NCBI RefSeq assembly: GCF_014859525.1
Contig: NZ_JACUUB010000018.1
Span: 1-42,790 of the forward strand
Length of the DNA stretch: 42,790 nucleotides
Direction of reading: 5' to 3'
From: Marinobacter sp.
Lineage (GTDB): Bacteria > Pseudomonadota > Gammaproteobacteria > Pseudomonadales > Oleiphilaceae
Of the stretch, positions 27,099 through 36,032 are shown in pieces. The notes beneath the pieces were generated by a model, which worked only from the letters and a program-made list of their open reading frames with translations, made no database searches and was not told the origin of the DNA. Position 1 is the first letter of the stretch, and every line of letters starts with the position of its first letter. The position numbers and the translations under genes are program-made.

Positions 27099-28632
27099 CC
27101 TTGTGCCCGGTTAGTCACCACGCGGTTCCTGCCCTGACCTTTGGCTTCGTAGAGTGCTTCGTCGGCACAGGCGAAGATTTCTTTGGTGGCATCAGCACGG
27201 GCCGGCGAGACACTGCAAACGCCGATACTGATGGTCAGGTGCAAGATCTCTCCGGACACCCGGAAAGCCGTTTTCTCGATCTCCGCACGAATTCGCTCGG
27301 CAACCTTTTCGGCGCCTTCAAGCGGTGTATCCGGCAGCAACACCACAAACTCCTCACCGCCATAGCGAGCAGCCAGATCCTGCGGTCTGGTGACGTGGCG
27401 CTGAATGCAGCATGCGACCATCTTAAGGCAGTCATCGCCCACCAGATGACCGTAGGTGTCGTTGAAGGTTGAGTTGCGTTTTCAGTCAACAAATTCCGCG
27501 GCAGAAAAGTAAACTTGTTCAAGGCCAGAACAATGCCCCCGGAGAGCATAAACACCCAGGCGACGGTGTAATAACGGGCAGCGGGATCGTGCTTGACCCA
27601 CCGCACAACACTCAGCACTAACATGGTGGTGCAGCCCACAGCGGCAATCAGAATGGTCGGCAAAATCATGTGTTTGTAAGGAATGAACAACCCTGCGGCA
27701 GCCGCCAGGCCCGATACTATAACCAAGGCGACGGTCCAGCGGTTGAGCCATGGGTGAGTCTCTGGCGTGACACTGATAAACCGGATACTGAAGGCACCAC
27801 CGAACACGATCGTCAGATTCAGGAAAACAATGATCGACTGATCATTCCACCAGGTGCCCTCGGGCCACAAGTACTGAAAGCCAACGCCATGCAGGCTGGC
27901 AAGAAACAACGGCATAGCGGTGATATAGCCCACGTAATACAGAAAACTTCGCTCGCGCACCGCCAGGAAAACAAACAGATTGTAGAGAATCATCACAAAC
28001 ACAACACCATAATAAATGCCTTCCAGCATAGTTCGGCGATGGTCCGCTTCGTAAAACGCATCACGGTCCCAGAGCGTAAGCGGCACCTGCATAGAGCTGG
28101 TGGTTTCTACTCGCAAGTAAACCGAAACGGTCTCGCCTACCGGCAAAAGCATCGGCACAACAAAATGACGGTGGTGGATGGGGCGATCATGGAATGGTTG
28201 TTTATCACCCATAACGATGGGTTCAGCAGAGTCCGGCAGGTAGACCTCAATGTGGTCCAGCACCGGATAGCCAACTTCAACAAAACTGGCACGCTCAACG
28301 CCAGAAACGTTACTGACCTGAAACCGGAACCAGTAAACATCATTGCCATAACCAAAGTTCGCACTTTCGTTGCCAACCGCTGTCCACGCCTGCTCTGGCA
28401 TTGCCTGCACTTGCTGCAAGGCGACTCGGCTGTCTTCCTGCCAATAATCCACATATTCGGCCAGCGCCACACGTTTGGAGTGCGCATCCCAGATAGCGGG
28501 CTCTGCCAACGCAAAAGCCGGTAACAGCAAGCCGAGGAAGATCAGGAATACAGAATAGAGTCTGGGCACGCCGGGCCTCGATAGATGAGTATTTCTTATA
28601 GTTATTGATGCTTGATTTGAAGTATGTACCAA
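27068..28632 (-). pseudogene. 7TMR-DISM diguanylate cyclase broken by internal deletion and frameshift
   Basis: The 5' part (28632 to about 27480) encodes a signal peptide, a 7TMR-DISM extracellular domain (about 45-175) and most of a seven-span membrane domain, reaching RNLLTENA. The 3' part, in another frame (about 27462-27068), encodes only the C-terminal GGDEF section: FNDTYGHLVGDD, the RPQD inhibitory site and the active-site YGGEEF. The linker, the rest of the membrane domain and the first GGDEF strands with the metal Asp are missing. The membrane frame runs on as nonsense to a stop at 27235. An out-of-frame deletion of roughly 250-450 bp is the simplest reading. An intact ancestor would have made c-di-GMP. 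An assembly error is the main alternative. Confidence 0.75.
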
Positions 28633-28708
28633 GCCGCCGATGATCGCCCTTGATTGCTACCAATCAATGCAAAATGACAAATAAAGATACACAACGTTCA
28701 TGAATCGA

Positions 28709-29461
28709 TCAGAGGATGGTCAGTGATGCAATCAGACCGGGCGAAAAAATCCCCAGTACCGCCAAAAAACTCGCTTGCGGCTCGGCTCCGATCACAAGGG
28801 CTTTTCCGGTTACCGGATGAGCCAATGACAACCGCGTTGCCGCCAACATTAACCGGCCCTCACCAAAACGTTCAGCAAAATACCGATTATGCCGGCCCCG
28901 ACCATGGTTGGCGTCGCCAATAATGGGATGGTTGATGTGCTTCATATGTCGGCGGAGCTGATGTTTACGGCCGGTTTTTGGGCTCAGTTCCACCAGACTG
29001 TAGCGGCTGGTGGGATAGCGTTCGATTTCCACCGGCAGTTCGGTGGTCGCCAGCCGACGATAGTGAGTGACTGCCTCGCGTGTGGGCATTTCCTGCCCCT
29101 TCAGTCGCCGGTCTTCAGGCTCATCTCTCAAAGGATGATCGATTTCGCCGGACTCCGGTGCCCAGCCACGCACCATCGCCAGATAGGTTTTGGACACTTC
29201 CCCCGCCATCATCGCCTGACCGACTATTCTGGCGGTTTCCGGATCGCGGGCAAACAGAAGCACGCCGGACGTAGGCCGGTCCAGGCGGTGCACCGGATAC
29301 ACATGATCGCCGTTGTTCAATGCCCGGGCGTACTGTAAGGCAAACTCGGTTTCGTGCCTGTCGATCGGGCTTCGGTGCACCAGCAAGCCGGCAGGCTTGT
29401 GTACCGCCAGCAACCATGGATCGCGATAAAGTTCGGTCAGGGGGTTGGTGTGGCAGCCCAT
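28709..29461 (-). CDS. truC: TruC-like RluA-family pseudouridine synthase
   Basis: A 250-residue RluA-family enzyme. Motif II is VHRLDRPTSGVLLFA with the catalytic Asp, motif I is LLAVHKPAGLLVHRS, and motif III is SLVELSPKTGRKHQLRRHMKHINHPIIGD. Length and the absence of an S4 domain fit TruC, which makes pseudouridine 65 in some tRNAs; RluA proper is the alternative. Its ATG shares one base with the TGA of the RND pump gene (TGATG), so translation is probably coupled. The functional link to the pump is not obvious. Confidence 0.85.
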   Translation of the reverse strand: MGCHTNPLTELYRDPWLLAVHKPAGLLVHRSPIDRHETEFALQYARALNNGDHVYPVHRLDRPTSGVLLFARDPETARIVGQAMMAGEVSKTYLAMVRGWAPESGEIDHPLRDEPEDRRLKGQEMPTREAVTHYRRLATTELPVEIERYPTSRYSLVELSPKTGRKHQLRRHMKHINHPIIGDANHGRGRHNRYFAERFGEGRLMLAATRLSLAHPVTGKALVIGAEPQASFLAVLGIFSPGLIASLTIL

Positions 29462-32400
29462 CAGGAGTCACGACCGATCAATGCCCGGAAACGCTGCCCG
29501 GCTTTGTCGCCCAACACCAGCAGTGCCGGTGTCAGAAGCAGGGTCAACAACGTGGCAAAGGCCAGGCCACCGGCAATCGCACTGGACAGTTGAGTCCACC
29601 ATTGAGTTGACGGCGCGCCCAATCCCAGCGAAGGCGACAGTAAATCGACATTGACGCCAAGCACCATCGGCATCAACCCCAATATCGTGGTGATGGCGGT
29701 TAACAGCACAGGTCGGAAACGCAGGCAGCCGGTTTCCAGGGCTGCCTCATAGGCGGCCTTGCCTTCTTTCTTCAATTGATTATAGGTGTCTATCAGAATG
29801 ATGTTGTTGTTCACCACAATGCCCGCCAGGGCGATAACCCCCATGCCAACCATTACAATGCCGAACGACTGGCCATTGAGCAGCAAACCCAGCAAGACAC
29901 CCGCCGTTGACAACACAATGGCAGAGAGAATCAGGAAGGTCTGGTACAGCGAGTTAAACTGTGTGACCAGAATCAGAAGCATCATGCCGATTGCCACTGC
30001 AAAGGCCGTCATCAGGAAGTTCGCCGCCTGCTGCTGATCCTCGTTCTCACCGGCGAAGCGAACACTCACGCCCTCTGGTGGCTCAGGCGTGTCCGCCTGC
30101 AGGCTGCGCAGCACCTCGTCCATGCGTCTGCCCGGTGCCACATCCGATTTGATGGTAACCGTACGCTGGCCGTCCACACGCATAATGGTTCCAGTCTTTT
30201 GGCCAGGCTCCAGGGTGACAAATTCAGAGAGCGGCACCTGCCCTCTGGGCGTGTTGATCGTCTGGCGCTGCAGGTGATCCAGTTCGCGCCAGTTGTTGGG
30301 CACACGCACCGCGATGTCTACCTCATCCCGCACATCTTCCGGCCGATAGGTTGCCAACACCAGGCCATTGGTGACCAGGCGCACAGCGCTGCCAATGCTA
30401 AGCACATCGGTGCCAAAGCGGGCGGCCGCCTCACGATCAACCTGCAAGCGCCATTCGATGCCCGGCAAACTGCGATCATCTTCAATATCGACAAAGCCAC
30501 CCAACTCGCGCATGCGGTTCTGGAGCTCGTCAACGTAACCGTCCAGATCACCAACATTCATGCTGCTGACCAGCAATTCAATGGGCTTGCCGCCGGCCGG
30601 TCCTCCCTCCTGCTTTCGAAACTCAAGTTCTATTCCCGCAATATCCGCGGTGCGTTCCCGAAAATCATTCAGAATCTCTGTGGCCGTGCGGCGGGTAAAC
30701 CAGTCGTTAAACTGGAATTGCAACACACCAATAACATCCGGTGCCAACTGGCTGCTGGTCGCCAGCATCGAGCGGGCATACAGCGCTTTCACTTCAGGCA
30801 TGCTTTGCAGTCGTTGCTCCACCTGCCGCACAACCACATCCCGTTCCCACACCGACAAATCACCACGGGCGCGCACCTGCACCTGGGCAGAATCCGGCTC
30901 GACACTCGGGAAAAACTCAACACCATGATTGAACCGGCCGTAAGTTGCATAGATCAGTATGATCAGCACCAACGCACCGAGCAAAGTGAACCCCGGACTG
31001 CGCAGCAGGGTGCTCAGTGTGCGCCGGTAAAGCAACACGAACCGGCTTTCTGTCGCATCCTGATGAGAACGGCGTCCGCCACTGACACCCCCCAACACAG
31101 GCAAAAAAACCAGCGCCATCGCCAGCGATGCAATCAGGGAGATCAGCACCGTCATGGGCAGGAACTTCATAAACTCACCAACGACCCCTGGCCAGAACAG
31201 CAACGGCACAAACACCGCCAACGTGGTCGCCGTGGAGGCAATGACCGGCCAGGCCATTCGAGACGCCGCCTCTACCCAAGCCGTTTTGACTGGCTGACCA
31301 TCACTGAGATTACGGTCTGCCAGCTCAGACACCACAATCGCGCCATCCACCAACATACCCGCCACCAGAATCAGGCTGAACAGCACCACAATATTCAGGG
31401 TCAGCCCCATGCTCCAGATCACCAGAATCGCGGTCAGAAACGCTCCGGGAATGGTGAGACCCACCAGAAAGGCAGAGCGCGGGCCCATGGCCGCAATAAC
31501 CACGATAATCACCAGAACGATGGCCGTCATCACGTTGTTCAGGAGGTCTGAAAGAATATCCTGCACTTCCTCGGACTGATCCATGATGTAGCGGATTTCC
31601 AGAGCGTCCGGAAGGCGGGGACGAGCCTCGTCGATCAGCGCCTGGATCTTATCGATGGTTTCGATGATGTTGGCACCCGAACGCTTTGACACTTCCAGCA
31701 CCAGTGCAGGTTCGCCATTGATCCGGGCAAAACCGGTGGGGTCTTTGAAGGTGCGCTGCAACATGGCAACATCACCGAAGGTGACAACCGTGTCGCCCTC
31801 CACCTTCACCGGCATCGACATAACATCCTCAATCGTCTCGATCACACCGGGTACTTTTAATGCCATCCGGCCATGACCAGTGTCCAGCGAACCCGCCGCA
31901 ACCAGCTGGTTGTTTCGCCGGACCAATGAAGCCAACTGGTCAAAATCGATGCCGTAACTCTCCAACACCTGGGCATCCACCACAACCTCCAGAAGGTCCT
32001 CACGGTCGCCCCCGATGTCCACTTCCAACACTTCGGGAATCGCTTCGACCGCATCTTGAAGGCGACGGGCAACGGTGATCAATTCGCGCTCAGACAAGGG
32101 GCCAGACAAGCCAATAGACAAAACAGGAAACAACGACACGTTGATTTCGTTCACTCGCGGCTCGTCCGCTTCCTGAGGCAATTTACTGCGGGCCGTGTCG
32201 ACTTTTTCGCGGACATCCTGAAGGGCTTTATCGGGATTAAACCCGGCATCAAACTCCAGCATCACCGAGGCGCGGCCTTCCGAGGCCGTACCTCGCATCT
32301 GCTTGATGCCTTCCAGTGACCTGAGCTCCTGTTCCATCGGGCGCACCAACAGCCGCTCCGCATCTTCCGGGCTGATGCCTTCAAGCGCCATAGACACGTA

Positions 32401-32544
32401 GATCATTGGAATGGTGACGTCCGGATTGGACTCCTTAGGAATCGCCTGATAAGCCGCCGTGCCGCCCAACAACAAAAACAAGAACAACAGTAAGGTGGTG
32501 CGACTGCGGTCCATGGCCGCCGAGATCAACGCTCTCATTGTCAT
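29461..32544 (-). CDS. RND efflux transporter permease subunit
   Basis: A 1027-residue inner-membrane RND pump of normal length. The first span, LLLFLFLLLGGTAAYQAIP, precedes two large periplasmic loops. The proton-relay span reads GMLVDGAIVVSELADRN, with one Asp followed by Gly where AcrB has an Asp pair. The second half repeats the fold (NFLMTAFAVAIGMMLLILVTQFNSL, GIVVNNNIILIDTYNQL). With its membrane fusion partner it would expel toxic solutes by proton antiport. The start overlaps the fusion-protein stop and the stop overlaps the pseudouridine synthase start. No outer-membrane channel gene is in the window, so it probably borrows a TolC-like protein. Substrates unknown. Confidence 0.94.
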   Translation of the reverse strand: MTMRALISAAMDRSRTTLLLFLFLLLGGTAAYQAIPKESNPDVTIPMIYVSMALEGISPEDAERLLVRPMEQELRSLEGIKQMRGTASEGRASVMLEFDAGFNPDKALQDVREKVDTARSKLPQEADEPRVNEINVSLFPVLSIGLSGPLSERELITVARRLQDAVEAIPEVLEVDIGGDREDLLEVVVDAQVLESYGIDFDQLASLVRRNNQLVAAGSLDTGHGRMALKVPGVIETIEDVMSMPVKVEGDTVVTFGDVAMLQRTFKDPTGFARINGEPALVLEVSKRSGANIIETIDKIQALIDEARPRLPDALEIRYIMDQSEEVQDILSDLLNNVMTAIVLVIIVVIAAMGPRSAFLVGLTIPGAFLTAILVIWSMGLTLNIVVLFSLILVAGMLVDGAIVVSELADRNLSDGQPVKTAWVEAASRMAWPVIASTATTLAVFVPLLFWPGVVGEFMKFLPMTVLISLIASLAMALVFLPVLGGVSGGRRSHQDATESRFVLLYRRTLSTLLRSPGFTLLGALVLIILIYATYGRFNHGVEFFPSVEPDSAQVQVRARGDLSVWERDVVVRQVEQRLQSMPEVKALYARSMLATSSQLAPDVIGVLQFQFNDWFTRRTATEILNDFRERTADIAGIELEFRKQEGGPAGGKPIELLVSSMNVGDLDGYVDELQNRMRELGGFVDIEDDRSLPGIEWRLQVDREAAARFGTDVLSIGSAVRLVTNGLVLATYRPEDVRDEVDIAVRVPNNWRELDHLQRQTINTPRGQVPLSEFVTLEPGQKTGTIMRVDGQRTVTIKSDVAPGRRMDEVLRSLQADTPEPPEGVSVRFAGENEDQQQAANFLMTAFAVAIGMMLLILVTQFNSLYQTFLILSAIVLSTAGVLLGLLLNGQSFGIVMVGMGVIALAGIVVNNNIILIDTYNQLKKEGKAAYEAALETGCLRFRPVLLTAITTILGLMPMVLGVNVDLLSPSLGLGAPSTQWWTQLSSAIAGGLAFATLLTLLLTPALLVLGDKAGQRFRALIGRDS

Positions 32545-33626
32545 TAACCCCGCTGGTCTGAACGGTCAACAAACTTGACCGCCTCGCCCTCAGCCACAAA
32601 TCCGCCACCGCGGGTGATCAGCCGAATCTCGTCCGGCAAGCCAGATACCCAGGCACCGTTGGTGCCCACACTCAGCAACCTGACCGTTTTGAACACCACG
32701 GTGCTGTTGTCATCCACGTACTTCACGCCTGGGCGGCCATCGTCATCCAGACTGAGGTACGCCGGTGAGATAAAGATGGCATCCTGCTCGGGCAACAAAA
32801 TATTCAGGTTGGCAGTACCGCCAGCAGCGCGCTTGTGTTCGGGATTCTCTACCACGATCTCTACAGCAAAACTCCGGGTTTCCGGGTTCGCGGCGCTGGC
32901 CACAAAGCTGACCACACCCGCCAGCCGAGACCCATCCAACAACACAACTTCAACGGCCTGCCCTGGCTGAGCATCCTGCACGGCCTGCTGGGGTATTCTG
33001 CCGGTCGCTTTCAGTCGATCGATCTGGACAAGTTCGAGCAGCGGAGTGCCAACCTGCACCAGCGTACCCTGGTCAACCTCTCTTCGATTAACCACAGCAT
33101 CAAACGGGGCCCTGGGGGTCAGGTGCTCGACCGCCAGTTCCGCCGCCGCCAGTTCAGCCCGGGCAGCCGCCAGGTCACTTTGTAGCCCCAGAATATCAGT
33201 CTCGGCCGCCAGGTTACTGGCCCGCAACCGGCGAGCTGCAGCAAGATCTGCTTCCAGCTTCTGGATGCTGGCACGCCAGCGCGCGACGACAGAATCCCGA
33301 CCATCAACAGAAAGCGTCAACAACGCCTGGCCCGCCTCCACGGACTGACCAAGCTGCGCCTGCATGCGTTCAACGGTGCCCGCTACCCGGGCACTCACCA
33401 TCACCTCACGCCAGGGCTCAAGTTGCCCCTGAAGCTTCAGGGTGGGTTGATAGGCAGTCGCTTTCAGCGTCTCGACTTCAACCTGAGTAAGCTCCGCTTC
33501 CTGATCCTGTGGTTCATCAGGAGCCTGCTTGCTCGCCACCTTCACATCACCGGTGGCCATCCAGATAACCAATATCACCAGAATCAGGAGCGACAACCCA
33601 AGCGAACCGAGTTTTGCTTTCGTCAT
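32544..33626 (-). CDS. RND periplasmic adaptor (membrane fusion protein)
   Basis: A 360-residue HlyD/AcrA-like adaptor. One N-terminal membrane anchor (about 8-24, LGLSLLILVILVIWMATG) has no lipobox. The lipoyl half-motif (VMVSARVAGTVERMQAQLGQSVEAGQALLTL) is split by a short coiled-coil hairpin (about 112-165) and closed by TPRAPFDAVVNRREVDQGTLVQVG. A beta-barrel and membrane-proximal domain follow. It joins the pump to an outer-membrane channel. It is the first gene of the operon; its TAA shares a base with the pump ATG. The 351-bp upstream gap is shared with the divergent ilv operon. Confidence 0.93.
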   Translation of the reverse strand: MTKAKLGSLGLSLLILVILVIWMATGDVKVASKQAPDEPQDQEAELTQVEVETLKATAYQPTLKLQGQLEPWREVMVSARVAGTVERMQAQLGQSVEAGQALLTLSVDGRDSVVARWRASIQKLEADLAAARRLRASNLAAETDILGLQSDLAAARAELAAAELAVEHLTPRAPFDAVVNRREVDQGTLVQVGTPLLELVQIDRLKATGRIPQQAVQDAQPGQAVEVVLLDGSRLAGVVSFVASAANPETRSFAVEIVVENPEHKRAAGGTANLNILLPEQDAIFISPAYLSLDDDGRPGVKYVDDNSTVVFKTVRLLSVGTNGAWVSGLPDEIRLITRGGGFVAEGEAVKFVDRSDQRG

Positions 33627-33722
33627 GTATTACTCACGCAGAATCATTCTTGTTAAAGGCACCGGCAACCACTCGCTGTGCAAGCCGAGGCCTGGTTTCT
33701 GACAATAACCGGCAATAAACAG

Positions 33723-33752
33723 TTGCAACCGGTTTAAAACGTGGGTTAGATT
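33723..33752 (+). promoter_or_regulatory. Candidate sigma70 promoter of the ilv operon
   Basis: TTGCAA (33723-33728) and TAGATT (33747-33752) are separated by 18 bases, each matching consensus at four of six positions. Transcription from here would start near 33760, about 37 bases before the leader peptide start codon, which is the expected geometry for an attenuated operon. Judged by eye only. Confidence 0.4.
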
Positions 33753-33796
33753 CTACACACATTGTTTGAATCAATTCAGAGCAGACTGTCGATTTT

Positions 33797-33889
33797 ATGA
33801 ATCTCAACGCAGTGGTCGTCCTTGTAAAGCTAGTCCTGGTGGTCGTGGTACCGTCCGGGGGCTTTTGCGTGGACATGCGGGTGAGATAG
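33797..33889 (+). CDS. ilv operon leader peptide, 30 residues, rich in Val and Leu
   Basis: An ATG at 33797 opens a 30-codon frame ending with TAG at 33887-33889. Residues 6-18 read VVVLVKLVLVVVV: nine Val and three Leu in 13 codons. In all there are 11 Val, 4 Leu and no Ile. This is the design of IvbL/IlvL leader peptides: slow translation when charged tRNA-Val or tRNA-Leu is scarce controls whether the following terminator forms. It ends 22 bases before the terminator stem and 88 bases before ilvG. The ribosome site is weak. Function by analogy, but the composition is far from chance. Confidence 0.9.
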   Translation: MNLNAVVVLVKLVLVVVVPSGGFCVDMRVR

Positions 33890-33911
33890 CGACAACCTGA
33901 CAAAGACACCA

Positions 33912-33950
33912 GAAACCCCCGGCACCGCAAGGTCCCGGGGGTTTCTTTTT
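33912..33950 (+). terminator. Transcription attenuator of the ilv operon
   Basis: A perfect 11-bp stem, GAAACCCCCGG (33912-33922) with CCGGGGGTTTC (33935-33945), is followed by five T. Inside, after a C-C mismatch, ACC-GCAA-GGT adds a three-bp stem with a GNRA tetraloop. CCGGGGG at 33855-33861, inside the leader coding region just after the Val run, can pair with CCCCCGG at 33916-33922, giving a competing antiterminator. The element lies 27 bases upstream of the ilvG start codon. Confidence 0.92.
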
Positions 33951-33977
33951 GCGGCAAAGAAAAAGGGGAAAACGACC

Positions 33978-35678
33978 ATGAACGGCGCACAGCACATTCT
34001 TGAAGCGTTCCATCGCCACAACATCAGCACGGTTTTCGGCTATCCGGGCGGCTGCATCATGCCGTTGTACGACGCACTGGTGGATGATGTCGGCGTGGAA
34101 CACGTGCTGTGCCGGCACGAGCAGGCCTGCGCCCTGGCCGCCGACGGCTATGCCCGCGCCAGCGGCCAGATCGGAGTGTGCATCGCCACCTCCGGCCCCG
34201 GCGCCACCAACCTGATCACCGGCGTGGCCAATGCCTACATGGATTCAACCCCGATGCTGGTCATCACCGGGCAGGTACCCTCGGGCCTGATCGGCACCGA
34301 TGCCTTCCAGGAAACCGACATTCTGGGTATGACCCTGGGCATCGTGAAGCACAACTATCTGGTGGACGATGCAAACGCCCTGCCCGCGATCATGGAGCAA
34401 GCCATAACCCTGGCCAAAAGCGGCCGGCCTGGGCCGGTATGGATTGATATTCCGAAGAACATGCTGCTGGCCGAGGTGACCACGCCGGCGCTGAAGACGG
34501 CGCCAGAACCTGAAGCCGACTGTCCGGATATTGCCCGAGCCATATCGCTGCTGCGCGCGGCAAAGAAACCACTGCTTTACAGCGGCGGTGGGGTGTCGCT
34601 GGCCGGCGCCGAAGATCGCTTCCGCGCCTTCGCAAAAGCAGCCGCGATGCCTGGGGTGGTCACGCTCAAGGGCATTGGCAACCCTGGCAAGAACAACCCC
34701 TACAACTTGGGCATGCTCGGCATGCACGGCTCCCGGGCGGCCAACAAGGCGGTCGATGAGTGTGACTTGCTGTTGGTGGTTGGCGCCCGTCTGGACGACC
34801 GGGCCACCGGCAAGCTGGACACCTTTGCCCCCAATGCCCGGCTGATCCACATCGATGCCGACAGCGCTGAGATCAATAAACTGCGACCGGCCGACCTGGC
34901 CATGCGTGGCGATCTGAACGCCATTCTCGCCGCCATGACCCAAGCCATTGCTGAGGAGCCTCTGGCGATCCATGACTGGCAGAAACAGTGCAAAACCTGG
35001 CACACCACCGGCGGCTTTCAGGCAGCGGATAACGAAGAGTCCCTGGCGCCCATTGCAGGCCCGGCCTTTATCCGCCAGCTGTCCCGAATCGCACCGGATG
35101 ACACCGTCATTGCCTGTGACGTTGGCCAGCATCAGATGTGGGTGGCCCAGCATTATGAGTTTGCTCACCCGCGCCATCACCTTACCAGTGGCGGCCTGGG
35201 CACCATGGGCTTCGGCTTGCCGGCGGCGATTGGCGCGCAGTTTGCCGACCGCAACAGCACGGTGATCAATGTAACCGGCGACGGCTCGTTCATGATGAAC
35301 GCCCAGGAACTGGCGACCATTCGCCGTTATAACCTGCCGCTGAAGTTGATCATTCTGGACAATCAGTGCCTGGGTATGGTGCGCCAGCAGCAGGAGCTGT
35401 TCTACAACAACCGGGAAAGCCACATCAATCTGGACGACAACCCGGATTTTGTGGCGATGGCGCGGGCCTTTGATATTCCGGCGCTGTTCATCGAGCGCAC
35501 GGATCAGATTCGCCGGGGCATAGAGACCATTCTGGCCTACAAAGGCCCGATGCTGCTGCACGTGGCCATCAGCCGCGAGGAAAACGTGTGGCCGATTGTG
35601 AAGCCCGGGGGCAGTAATAAAGAGATGATTGATGAAACCCGACGCACCAGCACAAACTCGAAGGAGCAGGTAGCATGA
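33978..35678 (+). CDS. ilvG: Acetolactate synthase large subunit (IlvG type)
   Basis: A 566-residue thiamine-diphosphate enzyme. The catalytic Glu48 lies in LCRHEQACALAADGYARASG. Substrate-side motifs include SGPGATNLITG and GTDAFQETD. The cofactor-binding region GDGSFMMNAQELATIRR...LDNQ is near 430-460. The N-terminal MNGAQHILEAF and VFGYPGG resemble E. coli AHAS II (IlvG) more than IlvB or IlvI. It condenses pyruvate with pyruvate or 2-oxobutyrate, the first common step to Val, Leu and Ile. AGGGG precedes the ATG. The stop overlaps ilvM by four bases (ATGA). Expression is attenuated through the leader at 33797-33950. Confidence 0.95.
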   Translation: MNGAQHILEAFHRHNISTVFGYPGGCIMPLYDALVDDVGVEHVLCRHEQACALAADGYARASGQIGVCIATSGPGATNLITGVANAYMDSTPMLVITGQVPSGLIGTDAFQETDILGMTLGIVKHNYLVDDANALPAIMEQAITLAKSGRPGPVWIDIPKNMLLAEVTTPALKTAPEPEADCPDIARAISLLRAAKKPLLYSGGGVSLAGAEDRFRAFAKAAAMPGVVTLKGIGNPGKNNPYNLGMLGMHGSRAANKAVDECDLLLVVGARLDDRATGKLDTFAPNARLIHIDADSAEINKLRPADLAMRGDLNAILAAMTQAIAEEPLAIHDWQKQCKTWHTTGGFQAADNEESLAPIAGPAFIRQLSRIAPDDTVIACDVGQHQMWVAQHYEFAHPRHHLTSGGLGTMGFGLPAAIGAQFADRNSTVINVTGDGSFMMNAQELATIRRYNLPLKLIILDNQCLGMVRQQQELFYNNRESHINLDDNPDFVAMARAFDIPALFIERTDQIRRGIETILAYKGPMLLHVAISREENVWPIVKPGGSNKEMIDETRRTSTNSKEQVA

Positions 35679-35950
35679 GCCCACAGGCGGATAGTTCTAT
35701 GCCCAGTTATACCTTGAATTGCCGGATGAATCAGGAGGCGGCGGCGTTGGAGCGGCTGTGCCGGGTGGTGCGGGTTCGGGGGTTCCGGATTTCGCGGATG
35801 ACGATGGAGTCTGCCGGGGCGCATCTGGATATTGCACTCACTCTGGAAGGCTCTCGCTCAGTTTCCATGCTGCAATCGCAACTGGAAAAGCTACATACGG
35901 TGGCGGAGGTTGCTGTTGTTCAGTCTGCGGGTGTTCGGGCGGTTTCTTAA
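35675..35950 (+). CDS. ilvM: Acetolactate synthase small (regulatory) subunit, IlvM type
   Basis: A 91-residue single ACT-domain protein, close to E. coli IlvM (87) and much shorter than IlvN/IlvH two-domain subunits of other organisms. YTLNCRMNQEAAALERLCRVVRVRGFRISRM is the first beta-alpha-beta unit, and SVSMLQSQLEKLHTVAEVAVV the second. It starts within the ilvG stop (ATGA), ensuring equal synthesis. It binds and activates the large subunit. AHAS II of enterobacteria is insensitive to valine feedback; whether this one is cannot be read from sequence. Confidence 0.9.
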   Translation: MSPQADSSMPSYTLNCRMNQEAAALERLCRVVRVRGFRISRMTMESAGAHLDIALTLEGSRSVSMLQSQLEKLHTVAEVAVVQSAGVRAVS

Positions 35951-36032
35951 AATTGTTGCACTTATCGGCTTTGTGGGTTTCGCTGGGGAGAGACAGAGTC
36001 CGTTTACAACATTTGATTGAGAGGTTTTGCTA

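Noticed and set aside
30199..31551. A 450-codon plus-strand frame opposite the RND pump
   Set aside because: The product is His/Gln/Asn-rich low-complexity sequence mirroring the codon bias of the pump gene; no motif and no ribosome site.
34245..35684. A 479-codon minus-strand frame opposite ilvG
   Set aside because: Antisense shadow of a well-conserved enzyme; no recognisable domain.
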